From: Hansschlegelia beijingensis
Lineage (GTDB): Bacteria; Pseudomonadota; Alphaproteobacteria; Rhizobiales; Methylopilaceae
DNA: 64,000 bases
NCBI RefSeq assembly: GCF_014196425.1
Contig: NZ_JACIDR010000001.1
Span: 992,001-1,056,000, forward strand
Direction: 5' to 3'
Made by a program: the position numbers and the translations under genes. The notes below the pieces were generated by a model, which ran no database searches, was not told where the DNA came from, and saw only the letters and a list, made by a program, of their open reading frames with translations. Positions 44,158 through 54,013 of this stretch are shown here, piece by piece (the first letter of the stretch is position 1; each line of letters starts with the position of its first letter).

Positions 44158-45289
44158 ATGCGCGCCGAAATCGAAACCCTCGTTCAGGACATCGAGCAGT
44201 CAGTCGGGCTGCTGAGGAGGCATCTTTGACTGGGATCAGTCCCAGTCCCGCCTCGAAGAGCTGAATCACGTCGCCGAGGATCCCGCGCTCTGGGAGGATC
44301 CCGAGCGCGCCCAGAAGATCATGCGCGAGCGCACGGCGCTCGACGACGCGATGAGCGGCGTCCTCCGCATCGAGCGCGAGCTCAAGGACAACGTCGAACT
44401 GATCGAACTCGGCGAGATGGAGGGCGATGAGACCATCGTCGCCGACGCCGAGAAGGCGCTCAGGGCGCTGAAGGAGGAGACAGGTCGGCGGCAGCTCGAA
44501 TCTCTGCTTTCGGGCGAGGCCGACGCGTTCGACACCTTCCTGGAGGTGCATCCCGGAGCTGGCGGCACCGAAAGCCAGGACTGGGCCGAAATGCTGCTGC
44601 GCATGTACACGCGGTGGGCTGAGCGGCGCGGCTTCAAGATCGAAGTCGTCGACCATCAGAACGGCGAACAGGCCGGCATCAAGTCGGCGACGCTGCAGAT
44701 CAAGGGCCACAACGCCTATGGCTGGCTCAAGACCGAGGCCGGCGTGCATCGTCTCGTGCGCATCTCGCCGTTCGACTCAAACGCCCGCCGCCAGACGAGC
44801 TTCGCGTCCATCGACGTCTACCCGGTGATCGACGACAGCATCAAAATCGAGATCAACGAGTCCGACGTGCGCGTCGACACGATGCGTTCAGGCGGCGCCG
44901 GCGGACAGCACGTCAACAAGACGGAATCGGCCGTCCGCCTGGTCCACAACCCGACGGGCATCATGGTGGTCAGCCAGGGCGACCGCTCGCAGCACAAGAA
45001 CCGCGCGACGGCGTGGGAGATGCTGCGCGCCAAGCTCTACGAGCGCGAGCTGAAGATCCGCGAAGAGGCCGCCGCCGCCGACCAGGCCGCGAAGACGGAC
45101 ATCGGCTGGGGCCACCAGATCCGCTCCTACGTGCTGCAGCCCTATCAGCTCGTAAAAGACCTGCGGACCGGCCACACCTCCACGTCGCCGCAGGACGTGC
45201 TCGACGGCGACCTCGACGACTTCATGGAGGCCACGCTCGCGCAGCGCGCCTATGGCGGCGCGGCCGAGCAGGTCGAGGACGTCGACTGA
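44158..45289 (+). CDS. prfB: Peptide chain release factor 2, with programmed +1 frameshift
   Basis: RF2 reads UAA and UGA stop codons. The gene is not one open frame. ATG 44158 opens 23 codons ending in TGA at 44227–44229. An internal AGGAGG (44215–44220) sits three bases before CTT-TGA-C, exactly the autoregulatory +1 frameshift cassette known in E. coli prfB. After skipping one T at 44227, translation continues at GAC 44228 to the stop at 45289, giving about 376 residues. The catalytic GGQ is in RSGGAGGQHVNKTESA, and the RISPFDSNARRQTSF block includes the SPF tripeptide that reads UGA. So this is a functional gene, not a pseudogene. Confidence 0.97.
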
Positions 45290-45322
45290 TCAGGCCGTTC
45301 CGGCCGTCAGGGAGGTCTCTTC

Positions 45323-46531
45323 TCAGCGTCCGGCCGCAGCCAGCATGCGGCCGGCGTTGAGAAAGCGGAACGGGTCGACCGCCTCGCCGTTGACGCGGGT
45401 CTCATAGTGCAGATGAGGGCCCGTGGAGCGCCCCGTCGAGCCGACCCGGCCGAGGGTCGTGCCGAGCCTCACCGCCTGGCCGGGCGACACGGCGATCGAG
45501 GACAAGTGCCCGTAGCGGGTCGTGAGGCCGCCGCCGTGGTCGATCTCCACCATGTTGCCATAGCCCCCGGTCGGACCGGCCACCGTGACGTGGCCGGCGG
45601 CGGTCGCCTTGACGGTCTCGCCGTGGGTCTCTTCGAAATCGACGCCGGCGTGAAACGCCGCCCGCCCCAGGAACGGGTCGGTCCTGGCGCCGAAACCGCT
45701 CGTCACGGAAGCGCCCGGCGCCGGCGTCCTGAGCGGAACCCGGTCAAGGCCATGCTCGAGCGCCTCGACCGCCGCACGTTCCGCGGCGATCTCTGCGGCC
45801 CGCGCCTCGAAGGTCAGGGCTCGCGCCGGCAAGGGCTCGAACGGCCCGCCGCGCGCTTTTCCGTCGGCCGGGCCCGGTCGTCTGGCGCCCACTGCATCAT
45901 AGACCTTCTCCAGCGTCAGACGACGCTCCCCGGTCTTCGAGGCGACGCTTTCGAGCGCGCGGACCTGCCGTTGCTCCGTCTCGTCCATCGCGGCGGCGAG
46001 CCGGTCGGTGAGACCTGAAGCTGGGCGTGACCGCTCCGGCGCATCGTCTGCGCTGATGTCGTCAAGGGCGGCGCGGGAGTCGAGCGGTCGGGGTTTCGAC
46101 GGGTAGACCAGAGAGAGACCGGGCTCGGCCATGTCCGCCCTGACGGGCTCAGTGAGTGCGGCCAGCGTGAGCTGGCGTCGCTCGAGCGCTTCCTGCCGGC
46201 CGGCGAGCTCCGCCAGTCGCGCGTCCAGCCCGGCCTTCTCCACAAGCCGCCGCGTCCGGACGCGTCCGAGCTCGTCCCGCAATGCCGAGATCTGGGCCTC
46301 GTAACCCTGGCGAGCCGCGCGGGCGCCGTGTCGGAGCTCGGCGACCACGGTGTCGTGGAACAGCATGTAGGCGCCTGCGCCTGCGGACCAGAGCAGAAGC
46401 CCGAGAATGAGGGCGGAGAGGATCGTCACGCCGTGACGGGGGAGACACACCGTGATGCGCCGGCCGCCGCGCTCGATGACGATGCGTTCGTCCGCTGCTC
46501 GGCGCGGTTGGACGTGAGGGTGAGCCGCCAT
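45323..46531 (-). CDS. M23 (LytM) family metallopeptidase, membrane-anchored
   Basis: The 402-residue protein has a membrane anchor (about 35–57), a coiled-coil region (about 62–125), a linker rich in charged residues, and a C-terminal LytM domain (about 275–395). The zinc motifs are present: HAGVDFEETHGE for H-x3-D, RYGHLSSI, and the terminal HLHYE for HxH. It could therefore be an active glycyl- or DD-endopeptidase. Coiled-coil plus LytM is also the architecture of EnvC/NlpD amidase activators, but those usually lack a full metal site. The gene lies near amiC and mrcA. Convergent with prfB. Substrate not certain. Confidence 0.9.
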   Translation of the reverse strand: MAAHPHVQPRRAADERIVIERGGRRITVCLPRHGVTILSALILGLLLWSAGAGAYMLFHDTVVAELRHGARAARQGYEAQISALRDELGRVRTRRLVEKAGLDARLAELAGRQEALERRQLTLAALTEPVRADMAEPGLSLVYPSKPRPLDSRAALDDISADDAPERSRPASGLTDRLAAAMDETEQRQVRALESVASKTGERRLTLEKVYDAVGARRPGPADGKARGGPFEPLPARALTFEARAAEIAAERAAVEALEHGLDRVPLRTPAPGASVTSGFGARTDPFLGRAAFHAGVDFEETHGETVKATAAGHVTVAGPTGGYGNMVEIDHGGGLTTRYGHLSSIAVSPGQAVRLGTTLGRVGSTGRSTGPHLHYETRVNGEAVDPFRFLNAGRMLAAAGR

Positions 46532-46603
46532 GTCGTTCCCTGGGATCAGCGCCGGGAACGGTAGATCGTTAGGGTTAATACCCGGCTAAGGTCCCTTGGC
46601 GGC

Positions 46604-47074
46604 TCATATCTCCTCCGCCGCTTTCAGAACCTCCTCGGCGTGGCCCGCCACCTTCACCTTGCGCCACACGCGCGCGACGCGGCCCTCGGCGTCGATCAGC
46701 ACCGTGGTGCGCTCCACGCCCATGTAGCGGCGGCCATACATGCTCTTCTCCACCCACACGCCATAGGCGGCGAGCGCCTGCTTTTCCTCGTCCGAGGCGA
46801 GCGGAAGGTCGAGGCCGTATTTCGTGCGGAACTTGTCGTGGCTTGCGACGCTGTCCGGCGACAGTCCGATCAGTTCCGTTCCGCAGGCGGCGAATCGCGG
46901 CATGAGGCGATTGAAGTCGATGGCTTCGCGGGTGCAGCCGGAGGTGTCGTCCTTCGGGTAGAAGTACAGAACGATCTTCCGGCCGCGCAGGTCGCTCAGG
47001 CGGACGACGCCTCCGCCGGTGACGGGAAGGGCGAAGTCCGGAGCGGGGGAGCCGATGGCGAGGGCGTCGGTCAT
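46604..47074 (-). CDS. bcp: Thiol peroxidase of the Bcp/PrxQ type
   Basis: Bcp reduces H2O2 and organic hydroperoxides, using thioredoxin-type donors. The 156-residue protein has the thioredoxin fold and the peroxidatic Cys47 in DDTSGCTREAIDF. The usual Bcp resolving cysteine five residues later is absent here (Ala-Ile-Asp), so resolution may use another thiol, for instance Cys64 (RFAACGTE), or an external one. The end (VWRKVKVAGHAEEVLKAAEE) is family-typical. The ATG at 47074 has GGGAAG about 9 bases upstream. The open frame upstream to 48373 is antisense to the AsmA-like gene and is not coding. Confidence 0.94.
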   Translation of the reverse strand: MTDALAIGSPAPDFALPVTGGGVVRLSDLRGRKIVLYFYPKDDTSGCTREAIDFNRLMPRFAACGTELIGLSPDSVASHDKFRTKYGLDLPLASDEEKQALAAYGVWVEKSMYGRRYMGVERTTVLIDAEGRVARVWRKVKVAGHAEEVLKAAEEI

Positions 47075-47212
47075 GGCGTTTTGCTTCCCTTCATGAAAAC
47101 GCCCGCATAGTCCCTCACGGGCTTGCTGCGGCAAGGTCGATGTCAGAGTTTGCGCCGGCCGCGTCGAAGCCGTGGCGAGTTTCGCCGCAATGGAGGAAGA
47201 CGACCCGAGCTG

Positions 47213-50200
47213 ATGGCGGAATCGCGGAAACCAGAGACGTCCCGCCCCCGCGCAACCGCGTTGCCCTGGATGGGCAGGAGCCGGAGCGCGCGCCGGGCCG
47301 ACGGCCTGCCTGCCGCTCCTCGTCCGACGTCGCGCCGCATTCTGAGCCTCGCCGGGGCTGGGATCCTCGCCATAGCGGTGGCCCTTGCGGCGGCCTGGCT
47401 CGCCATCCTCTACATGCCGCTGCCGGCGTCCCAGGTGATTCCGCGGGTCAAGGCCGCCATTCAGGAGCGGCTGGGCGCGGAATACACGGTCGAGATCACG
47501 GACGCGCAGCTGCATCGCGGCGTCGACGGGGTCGAACTCCAGCTGGTCGATCTCCTCGTCTCGAAGGCTGCGGGCGGACCGGTGGTGGCGAGCGTGCCAC
47601 GCGCGGAACTGCGGCTCGACGGGCTGGGCCTGCTCGGGGGCGAGGTCGGCGTCCGGTCCGTCCACGTGACGAGCCCTCGGCTCGACATGCGCTTTGACGA
47701 CACCGTCGACGCAGCTTCCAAGAATGCGGACCTTCCCGCCCGGGTGCTCGCGGCGATCGGGGATCTCGACCGCCTGCTGGGCCCGGACGGGGCGGCAGGG
47801 GCTCTCGAAGAGGTCGTGGTGACGGACGCCACCCTTCTGGTCGCTCCCCGCAGCCGGGCGCCCCTCGCTCTCGACGGGGTCAATCTGCGGCTGTCGCGCG
47901 GGACCGGCGGCGCGATCGCGCTCACCGCATCTTCCGCCCGGGGGGACGATCGCTGGACGACCGCCGTGACCGTCACCTCCGCGGCGGCCGACAAGGCGCG
48001 GGTGATCGACGTCGGGCTCGAAAACGTGAACCTCGCGCCCTACTCGGCGCCGCTCGCCGAGAAGGCGGGCGCGGCCCCCGTCGCGGGGCGCGTGTCGGGG
48101 CATCTCAACGCCGAGATCGGAGGAGACGGCAAGCTGTTGGCCGGAGACGGCCGGCTGGACGCGCGCATGTTGCAGATCTCGCTCCCCGGTCCTCCCGCGC
48201 CGGCGCCCCCTCGGCAGATGACGCTCGACCGCGTGCAGATGGCGCTTCGCTGGGATCCTGCCGGGCGGACGCTTCGGCTCGAGCCGTCGCAGATCAGGGG
48301 GCCGGGAGGGCAGATGAGCTTCGTGGGCTCGCTTGGCGCTCCGGACAAGCCTGGCGATCCCTGGCTCGCGCAACTGCAGGGCAGCGACATCCTGCTGTCC
48401 GGCGAAAGCCCGAGCGACGCGCCATTGCGGCTGGACCGAATCGAGGTCGAAGCGCAGTTCGAGCCCACGGCCGGCGTCCTCGAGATCGCGAAAGCTCAGA
48501 TTCTCGGTCCGACGGCCGGAGCCGCCGTGAGCGGGCTGATCACTTTCGAAGGCGAAAGTCCGGCGGTCCGCCTGGGCGTCGTCAGCTCACCCATGCCGGC
48601 CTCGGCGGTGAAGCGGCTCTGGCCGAGCTTCCTCGCGAGCTCGGTGCGGAGCTGGATCGTCGAGAATGTCAGCGCGGGTCGCGTGGACTCGGTCTCCCTC
48701 ACCCTCGACATTCCGGCCGGGACGCTGGCGCAGATGGGGCCGCACGACCCGCTTCCCCCCGGTTCGATGGACCTCGACATCCGCTTCACCGACGGCGTCC
48801 TGCGCGGCCGACCGGGGATGCCGTGGATCGAGGGCGCCAACGGCAAGGTGACCGCGAGCGCCCGGCGCGTCGACGTCCTGATCGACCAGGCCTATGTCGC
48901 GGATCCGGGCCAGGAGGGCGCCCTGTCGGTGTCGAACGTGCGCTTCGTCGTGCCCGAACTCGGTCTCCGATATCCGCCAGCGACGGTGAACTTGAAGATG
49001 GAGGGCTCGCTCCGCCGGACGCTGTCCATGGTCGCGTCCGGAGCCTTCGGCCGCAACCCACTCCCGAGCCAGCTGCAGATCTCGAACGTTTCGGGCCGAA
49101 TCTCGGCGGACGTCGCGGTCAACATGGAGCTCGACCACGAGGAGGCCGCCCCGCCGCCCGTCATCAACGTCGTCGCCGACATGCGCGACGTGAAGATCGC
49201 CGATCTCTTCGCGGGCCGCAGCTTCGAGAAGGGCGCGTTCCAGCTCAAGGTCGCGGACGGGCCGCCGACCCTGACCGGAAGCGGCTCGGTGCGGGGCGCT
49301 CCCGCGACTGTCTCGATGCTGGAGGAGGCCTCCCCCGCGGGCGGGCCGGCGAGACGGAAGCTCGCGGTGACGCTGACGGCGGACGGGGCGGACTTGACGC
49401 GCCTCGGATTCGACGTTTCGGGTTCCCTTCGCGGGGCCGTGCCGCTCTCGGCGGAGCTCTATCTTGATGAGCCGAGCGCGCCGATGACAGTCACGGCCGA
49501 CCTCGCCAAGGTGGGCATCGACGGCGTGGTGCCGGGCTTCGTGAAGCCCGTGGGTCGGCCGGGACGGCTGAGCTTCAAGGTCGAGCGCAGCCCCGAGAAG
49601 ACCGTCGTGCGGGACTTCGTGCTCGAGAGCGGCGACAGGAGCGTCCGGGGTGCGATCGAGTTCGGCCCCAAAGGTGATCTCGTCTCCGCGACGCTGCCGA
49701 TCTACCGGCCCGCCGCCGGCGACGACGCGCGCGTCGAGATCGACAAGGGCCGCGGTGGGATCACCAGGGTCGCGGTGCAGGGCGCTGCGCTCGATCTGAA
49801 GCCGCTGATGGACGCCTATCGCAAGCAGACCTCCGAAGCCGTCGGTCCGGCGGGCCGGGGCGACGCAGTCGGCGGCGCGACGAAAAATCTGGACGTCACC
49901 GCGAAGCTCGGCACCGGGCTGGGCTATGGCGGCGAGGCGGTCGCGGGCCTGGACCTGAAGCTCGGCGTGCGGGACGGCAAGGTGGTGGACGCCGACGGCT
50001 CCGGGCGGATCGGGGCTGGCGCTATCAAGCTTTCGACCGGCGAAGGCGGGAGGCTGAACCTCGCTGGCGGCGACGCGGGCGCGGCGCTCCGGTTCGCAGA
50101 TCTCTACGGTCGCGTGGATGGCGGTTCGTTCGTCCTCGCCGCCTCCCTTTCCGGAGGCCCCGGAGTGCTGCGCATTCACGACTTCTCGGTGCGGAACGAG

Positions 50201-50677
50201 AACGCGCTCGAGCGCGTGAGGCGCACGACCGGCGCGGACAGCGCGACGCCTGCCCCAGCGCGGGGCGGAGCGACCCGCTTCGATCGGCTCAAGGTGGACT
50301 TCGTGCAGGGCGGCGGTCGCATAGCGGTGAAGGAGGCGGTCGTGTACGGGCCGCAGCTCGGCGCGACCCTTGACGGCGATGTGAACTACGCCGCCGACAC
50401 GGTCGATCTCGTCGGCACGTTCGTGCCTGTCTACGCGCTCAACAACCTGTTCAGCCGCGTGCCTCTGTTCGGAGCGCTGCTCGGCGGCGGCGAGCATGGC
50501 GGCCTGCTCGGGGTGACCTTCAGGGTGCGGGGCCGCACTGCGGCTCCCACGATCACGATCAACCCGATGTCCGCCGTGGCGCCGGGCTTCATGCGCAAGC
50601 TCTTCGAGTTCCGGCAGGACGGGCGGCCCGGCAGCGCGCCGGCCACGGCCGGACCCGGTTCCGCCACGCAGCGCTGA
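47213..50677 (+). CDS. YhdP/AsmA-like large envelope protein (DUF3971/AsmA_2)
   Basis: The 1154-residue protein has one N-terminal anchor (about 42–67, LSLAGAGILAIAVALAAAWLA) after a basic/Pro-rich leader. A very long beta-repeat region follows, and the C-terminal AsmA_2-type section includes NNLFSRVPLFGALLGGGEHGGLLGVTFRVRGRTAAPTITINPMSAVAPGFMRKLFEF. Proteins of this kind (YhdP, TamB, YdbH) form hydrophobic grooved beta-structures that carry phospholipids between inner and outer membrane, and YhdP is one of these. The C-terminal 'PTITINPMSAVAPGFMRKLF' block is what best separates the DUF3971 branch from TamB. The start is uncertain (47213 or 47270). Convergent with tyrS by 12 bp. Confidence 0.88.
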   Translation: MAESRKPETSRPRATALPWMGRSRSARRADGLPAAPRPTSRRILSLAGAGILAIAVALAAAWLAILYMPLPASQVIPRVKAAIQERLGAEYTVEITDAQLHRGVDGVELQLVDLLVSKAAGGPVVASVPRAELRLDGLGLLGGEVGVRSVHVTSPRLDMRFDDTVDAASKNADLPARVLAAIGDLDRLLGPDGAAGALEEVVVTDATLLVAPRSRAPLALDGVNLRLSRGTGGAIALTASSARGDDRWTTAVTVTSAAADKARVIDVGLENVNLAPYSAPLAEKAGAAPVAGRVSGHLNAEIGGDGKLLAGDGRLDARMLQISLPGPPAPAPPRQMTLDRVQMALRWDPAGRTLRLEPSQIRGPGGQMSFVGSLGAPDKPGDPWLAQLQGSDILLSGESPSDAPLRLDRIEVEAQFEPTAGVLEIAKAQILGPTAGAAVSGLITFEGESPAVRLGVVSSPMPASAVKRLWPSFLASSVRSWIVENVSAGRVDSVSLTLDIPAGTLAQMGPHDPLPPGSMDLDIRFTDGVLRGRPGMPWIEGANGKVTASARRVDVLIDQAYVADPGQEGALSVSNVRFVVPELGLRYPPATVNLKMEGSLRRTLSMVASGAFGRNPLPSQLQISNVSGRISADVAVNMELDHEEAAPPPVINVVADMRDVKIADLFAGRSFEKGAFQLKVADGPPTLTGSGSVRGAPATVSMLEEASPAGGPARRKLAVTLTADGADLTRLGFDVSGSLRGAVPLSAELYLDEPSAPMTVTADLAKVGIDGVVPGFVKPVGRPGRLSFKVERSPEKTVVRDFVLESGDRSVRGAIEFGPKGDLVSATLPIYRPAAGDDARVEIDKGRGGITRVAVQGAALDLKPLMDAYRKQTSEAVGPAGRGDAVGGATKNLDVTAKLGTGLGYGGEAVAGLDLKLGVRDGKVVDADGSGRIGAGAIKLSTGEGGRLNLAGGDAGAALRFADLYGRVDGGSFVLAASLSGGPGVLRIHDFSVRNENALERVRRTTGADSATPAPARGGATRFDRLKVDFVQGGGRIAVKEAVVYGPQLGATLDGDVNYAADTVDLVGTFVPVYALNNLFSRVPLFGALLGGGEHGGLLGVTFRVRGRTAAPTITINPMSAVAPGFMRKLFEFRQDGRPGSAPATAGPGSATQR

Positions 50678-50689
50678 CGGGGCCGCGCG

Positions 50690-51952
50690 CTATCCGGCGC
50701 GGGGCCGGATGAGCACGTGCTTCTTGCGCCCGAGCGACAGCTTGATGACGCCCTCCGGCGTCAGATCCGCGGCCGTGAGGGTCGCGCGCTCGTCGGTCAC
50801 CTGACGGTCGTTCACCCGCAGTCCGCCGCCCTTGGCCTGGCGCCGCGCCTCGCCATTGGAGGCGACCAGGCCCGTGAGCTCGGAGAAGGCGGTCAGCACG
50901 CCGACACCGTTGCGGAGCGCCTCGGTATCGATCTCCACCGTCGGGAGCGTGTCGGCGAGCGCGCCCTCCTCGAAGGTCTTCCGGGCCGTCGCTTCGGCCT
51001 CTTCCGCCGCCGCGCGACCATGGACGATGGCCGTCGCTTCGGTCGCCAGGACCTTCTTGGCCTCGTTGATCTCCGAGCCCTGCAGCGCGGCGAGCCGTTC
51101 GATCTCGATCAGCGGCAGGTCGGTGAAGAGCTTCAGGAAGCGGACGACGTCCTCATCCTCGGTGTTCCGCCAGTACTGCCAGAACACGTATGGGCTCGCC
51201 ATGTCGGCGTTGAGCCAGACGGCGCCGCCAGCGGTCTTGCCCATCTTCGCCCCGGAAGCCGTGGTGATGAGCGGGCAGGTGAGGGCGAACAGCTGCGCGC
51301 CGTCGACGCGGCGGCCGAGCTCGATCCCGTTGATGATGTTGCCCCACTGGTCGGAGCCGCCCATCTGCAGCCGGCAGTCGTAGCGCCGCTTGAGCTCCAG
51401 GAAATCATAGGCCTGGAGGATCATGTAGTTGAACTCGAGGAACGAGAACGGCTGCTCCTGCTCGAGACGCGACTTCACGCTGTCGAAGCTCAGCATCCGG
51501 TTGACCGAGAAGTGTCGGCCGATCTCGCGCAGGAAGGGAACGTACTCCAGCCGGTCGAGCCATTCGGCGTTGTCGACCATGATCGCGTCGGCGGCGCCGT
51601 CGCCGAACGACATGAACTGCTTGAAGACCGACTTGATGGTCTCCTTATTGGCCTTGATCCGGGCGTCGTCGAGAAGCGGGCGCTGCTCGTTGCGGAAGGA
51701 CGGGTCCCCGATCTTCGTGGTGCCCCCGCCCATCAGCACGATCGGCTTGTGGCCCGTGTGCTGAAGCCTGCGCAGCATCATGATGTTGGCCATGTGGCCC
51801 ACGTGCAGGCTCGGGGCCGTCAGATCGTAACCGATATAGGCGGTGACCGGCCCCTCGACCGCGAGCGCGTCGAGCGCGACGGCGTCAGAGATCTGATGGA
51901 TCTGCCCGCGTTGGTCGAGCAGGCGCAGGAAGTCGGACTTGTAGGAGGTCAT
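50690..51952 (-). CDS. tyrS: Tyrosyl-tRNA synthetase
   Basis: TyrS charges tRNA-Tyr. The 420-residue class Ic enzyme has the HIGH-like HVGH at 50–53 (PSLHVGHM), [11 protein letters not shown] for the tyrosine site, the KMSKS variant KMGKT after SGA, and a C-terminal S4 RNA-binding domain ([25 protein letters not shown]). The ATG at 51952 is chosen over an in-frame upstream start at 52012, because the family begins [16 protein letters not shown]. It is divergent from anmK, with 80 bp between the chosen starts. Confidence 0.97.
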   Translation of the reverse strand: MTSYKSDFLRLLDQRGQIHQISDAVALDALAVEGPVTAYIGYDLTAPSLHVGHMANIMMLRRLQHTGHKPIVLMGGGTTKIGDPSFRNEQRPLLDDARIKANKETIKSVFKQFMSFGDGAADAIMVDNAEWLDRLEYVPFLREIGRHFSVNRMLSFDSVKSRLEQEQPFSFLEFNYMILQAYDFLELKRRYDCRLQMGGSDQWGNIINGIELGRRVDGAQLFALTCPLITTASGAKMGKTAGGAVWLNADMASPYVFWQYWRNTEDEDVVRFLKLFTDLPLIEIERLAALQGSEINEAKKVLATEATAIVHGRAAAEEAEATARKTFEEGALADTLPTVEIDTEALRNGVGVLTAFSELTGLVASNGEARRQAKGGGLRVNDRQVTDERATLTAADLTPEGVIKLSLGRKKHVLIRPRAG

Positions 51953-52032
51953 CGGTACGCCGGTCGCTGGAAAGGCGTCCGGATTCCACGTTTTTCGTGC
52001 AAAGTCACGCAATGGGATTCGGGAGTCCGCGC

Positions 52033-53127
52033 ATGCGCGCGATCGGACTGATGAGCGGCACCTCCTTCGATGGGGTCGACGTCGCCCTTGTCGAGACCGA
52101 CGGCGAGCGGATCGAGCGCCTCGGGCCGAGCGGCTACCACCCCTATGACCCGGCCGCGCGCGCGACCCTCTCGAGGGCCGTCGCCGAAACGGCTTCCTTG
52201 ACCGATCGGACCGCGCGGCCGGGGATTCTCGGCGTCGCCGAGGCGATCGTCACGGGCGCGCACCGGATCGCCGTCGAGCAGTTCCTGGCCGCCCACGACA
52301 TCGCGCGCTCGGAGATCGACGTGATCGGCTTCCATGGGCAAACGGTCCTGCACCGTCCCGAGGTCGGGCTGACGGTGCAGATCGGAGACGGCGAAGCCCT
52401 GGCCCGGGCGCTTGGGCGGCCGGTCGTGTATGATTTCCGCGCCGCGGATGTCGCCGCAGGCGGGCAGGGGGCGCCGCTCGCCCCGACGATCCACCCCGTG
52501 CTGACATTCGATCTCGGTCTTCCCCGGCCGCTCGCCGTGCTGAATCTCGGCGGCGTCGGCAACGTCACCTTCATCGGCGAGGGCGGTGAGCTCGTGGCGT
52601 TCGACACCGGGCCGGCCAACGCGCTGATGGATGACCGCGTGGCCCGGGAGACCGGCGAGGCCTTCGATCGAGACGGCGCGCTTGCGGAGACCGGGCGCGT
52701 TCATCAGGACGCGGTGCAGCGCCTCATGGCGCACCCATATTTCGAGCTGCCGCCGCCGAAATCGCTCGACCGCAACGCCTTCGACGCGTCGGTCACGGAT
52801 CAGCTCTCGCTGGCAGACGCTCTCGCGACCCTTGCGGCCTTCACCGCAGCCAGCGTGGCGCGAGCCGCCGCGCAGCTGCCGCGGCCTCCGGCCGCCTGGA
52901 TCGTGGCGGGCGGAGGCGCGCGCAACCCGACGCTGCTGCGGATGCTCAGGGAACGACTGGGCGCGAAGCTGCAGACTGCGGACGAGGTCGGGCTTTCAGG
53001 CGACGCGCTGGAGGCGCAGGCGTTCGCGGTGCTCGCGGTGCGAAGCCTCAGAGGGTTGCCGCTGAGCTATCCCGGCACGACCGGCGCGCCCCGCCCGATG
53101 ACGGGCGGGGTTCTGGCGCGACCCTAG
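52033..53127 (+). CDS. anmK: Anhydro-N-acetylmuramic acid kinase
   Basis: AnmK hydrolyses and phosphorylates anhydro-MurNAc recovered from peptidoglycan, giving MurNAc-6-phosphate for recycling. The 364-residue protein begins [21 protein letters not shown], the family P-loop-like start. It has [12 protein letters not shown] with the conserved DxxxHGQT-like motif, a [10 protein letters not shown] block, [12 protein letters not shown] and [15 protein letters not shown]. The ATG at 52033 is chosen over starts at 51997/52012 because GGGAG lies 7 bases upstream. Peptidoglycan recycling fits the surrounding cell-wall genes, though anmK here is divergent from tyrS. Confidence 0.96.
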   Translation: MRAIGLMSGTSFDGVDVALVETDGERIERLGPSGYHPYDPAARATLSRAVAETASLTDRTARPGILGVAEAIVTGAHRIAVEQFLAAHDIARSEIDVIGFHGQTVLHRPEVGLTVQIGDGEALARALGRPVVYDFRAADVAAGGQGAPLAPTIHPVLTFDLGLPRPLAVLNLGGVGNVTFIGEGGELVAFDTGPANALMDDRVARETGEAFDRDGALAETGRVHQDAVQRLMAHPYFELPPPKSLDRNAFDASVTDQLSLADALATLAAFTAASVARAAAQLPRPPAAWIVAGGGARNPTLLRMLRERLGAKLQTADEVGLSGDALEAQAFAVLAVRSLRGLPLSYPGTTGAPRPMTGGVLARP

Positions 53128-53162
53128 GGGAAGCTCTGCAGCGCCGCCGCAGCCCGCGCGGC

Positions 53163-53861
53163 TCAGGCGGCGTCTTCGTCCTTGGGCGCCGGGAGCGCCG
53201 GGGCCGCCTCAGGCTCCTCGATCGGGCCGAGGCGCTTGTCGAGATAGGCGTTCACCTCGACCAGGAGTTCGTCGATGCGGTTCTCGAAGAAGTGGTTCGC
53301 GCCCGGTATCACCGACTGATCGATGACGATGCCCTTCTGGGTCTTCAGCTTCTCGATGAGGGTCTGCACGTCGCGCATCGGCGCCACGCGGTCCTGATCG
53401 CCATTGACGAACAGGCCGGACGAGGGACACGGGGCCAGGAACGAGAAATCGAAGCGGTTCGCGGGAGGCGCGACCGAGATGAAGCCTTCCACCTCGGGAC
53501 GGCGCATGAGCAGTTGCATGCCGATCCAGGCGCCGAACGACACGCCGGCGATCCAGCAGGCCCGCGCGTCGGGGTTCAGGCTCTGCGCCCAGTCGAGCGC
53601 CGACGCCGCGTCGGAAAGCTCGCCCGAGCCGTGGTCGAACGAGCCCTGGCTGCGGCCCACTCCGCGGAAATTGAAGCGCAGGACGGAGAATCCGCGGTTC
53701 AGGAACGCGTAGTAGAGATTGTAGACGATCTGGTTGTTCATCGTGCCCCCGAACTGCGGGTGCGGGTGCAGGATGAGTGCGATCGGCGCGCGGCGCTTCT
53801 TGGCGGGGTGGTAGCGGCCCTCGAGCCTGCCGGCAGGTCCGCTGAAGATCACCTCGGGCAT
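53163..53861 (-). CDS. Alpha/beta hydrolase (dienelactone hydrolase-like)
   Basis: The 232-residue hydrolase has the nucleophile Ser108 in GVSFGAW (G-x-S-x-G), an acid in NGDQDRVAP and the His in PGANHFFENR, in the usual order. An N-terminal strand and the HPHPQFGGTMNNQIV loop with oxyanion-type residues mark it as the short bacterial hydrolase often labelled YfhR/'alpha/beta hydrolase' next to suf genes in alphaproteobacteria. The substrate is unknown. The C-terminal tail is Pro/Ala-rich. It is divergent from the suf-linked desulfurase gene with about 150 bp between. Confidence 0.85.
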   Translation of the reverse strand: MPEVIFSGPAGRLEGRYHPAKKRRAPIALILHPHPQFGGTMNNQIVYNLYYAFLNRGFSVLRFNFRGVGRSQGSFDHGSGELSDAASALDWAQSLNPDARACWIAGVSFGAWIGMQLLMRRPEVEGFISVAPPANRFDFSFLAPCPSSGLFVNGDQDRVAPMRDVQTLIEKLKTQKGIVIDQSVIPGANHFFENRIDELLVEVNAYLDKRLGPIEEPEAAPALPAPKDEDAA

Positions 53862-54013
53862 TGTTGGTTCCCTGACTTCTTTGCGCGCCCGCCGAAGATC
53901 GTCTTGCGCGGGCGAGCGGCCGTCTCTAGCACGGAAGATCCTCTGGAAGGCAAGGATCGCGCGCCGGTCCCTCATCTAGTGCGCGGACGGCGAGCGCGAA
54001 AGGAGCGTCGCTC

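Noticed and set aside
44158-44229. prfB as a disrupted pseudogene because of the early TGA
   Set aside because: The stop is inside the known RF2 programmed frameshift cassette and the rest of the gene is intact.
47075-48373. Extension of the Bcp frame upstream to a 589-residue product
   Set aside because: The extra part is antisense to the AsmA-like gene; Bcp starts at 47074 with a usable ribosome site.
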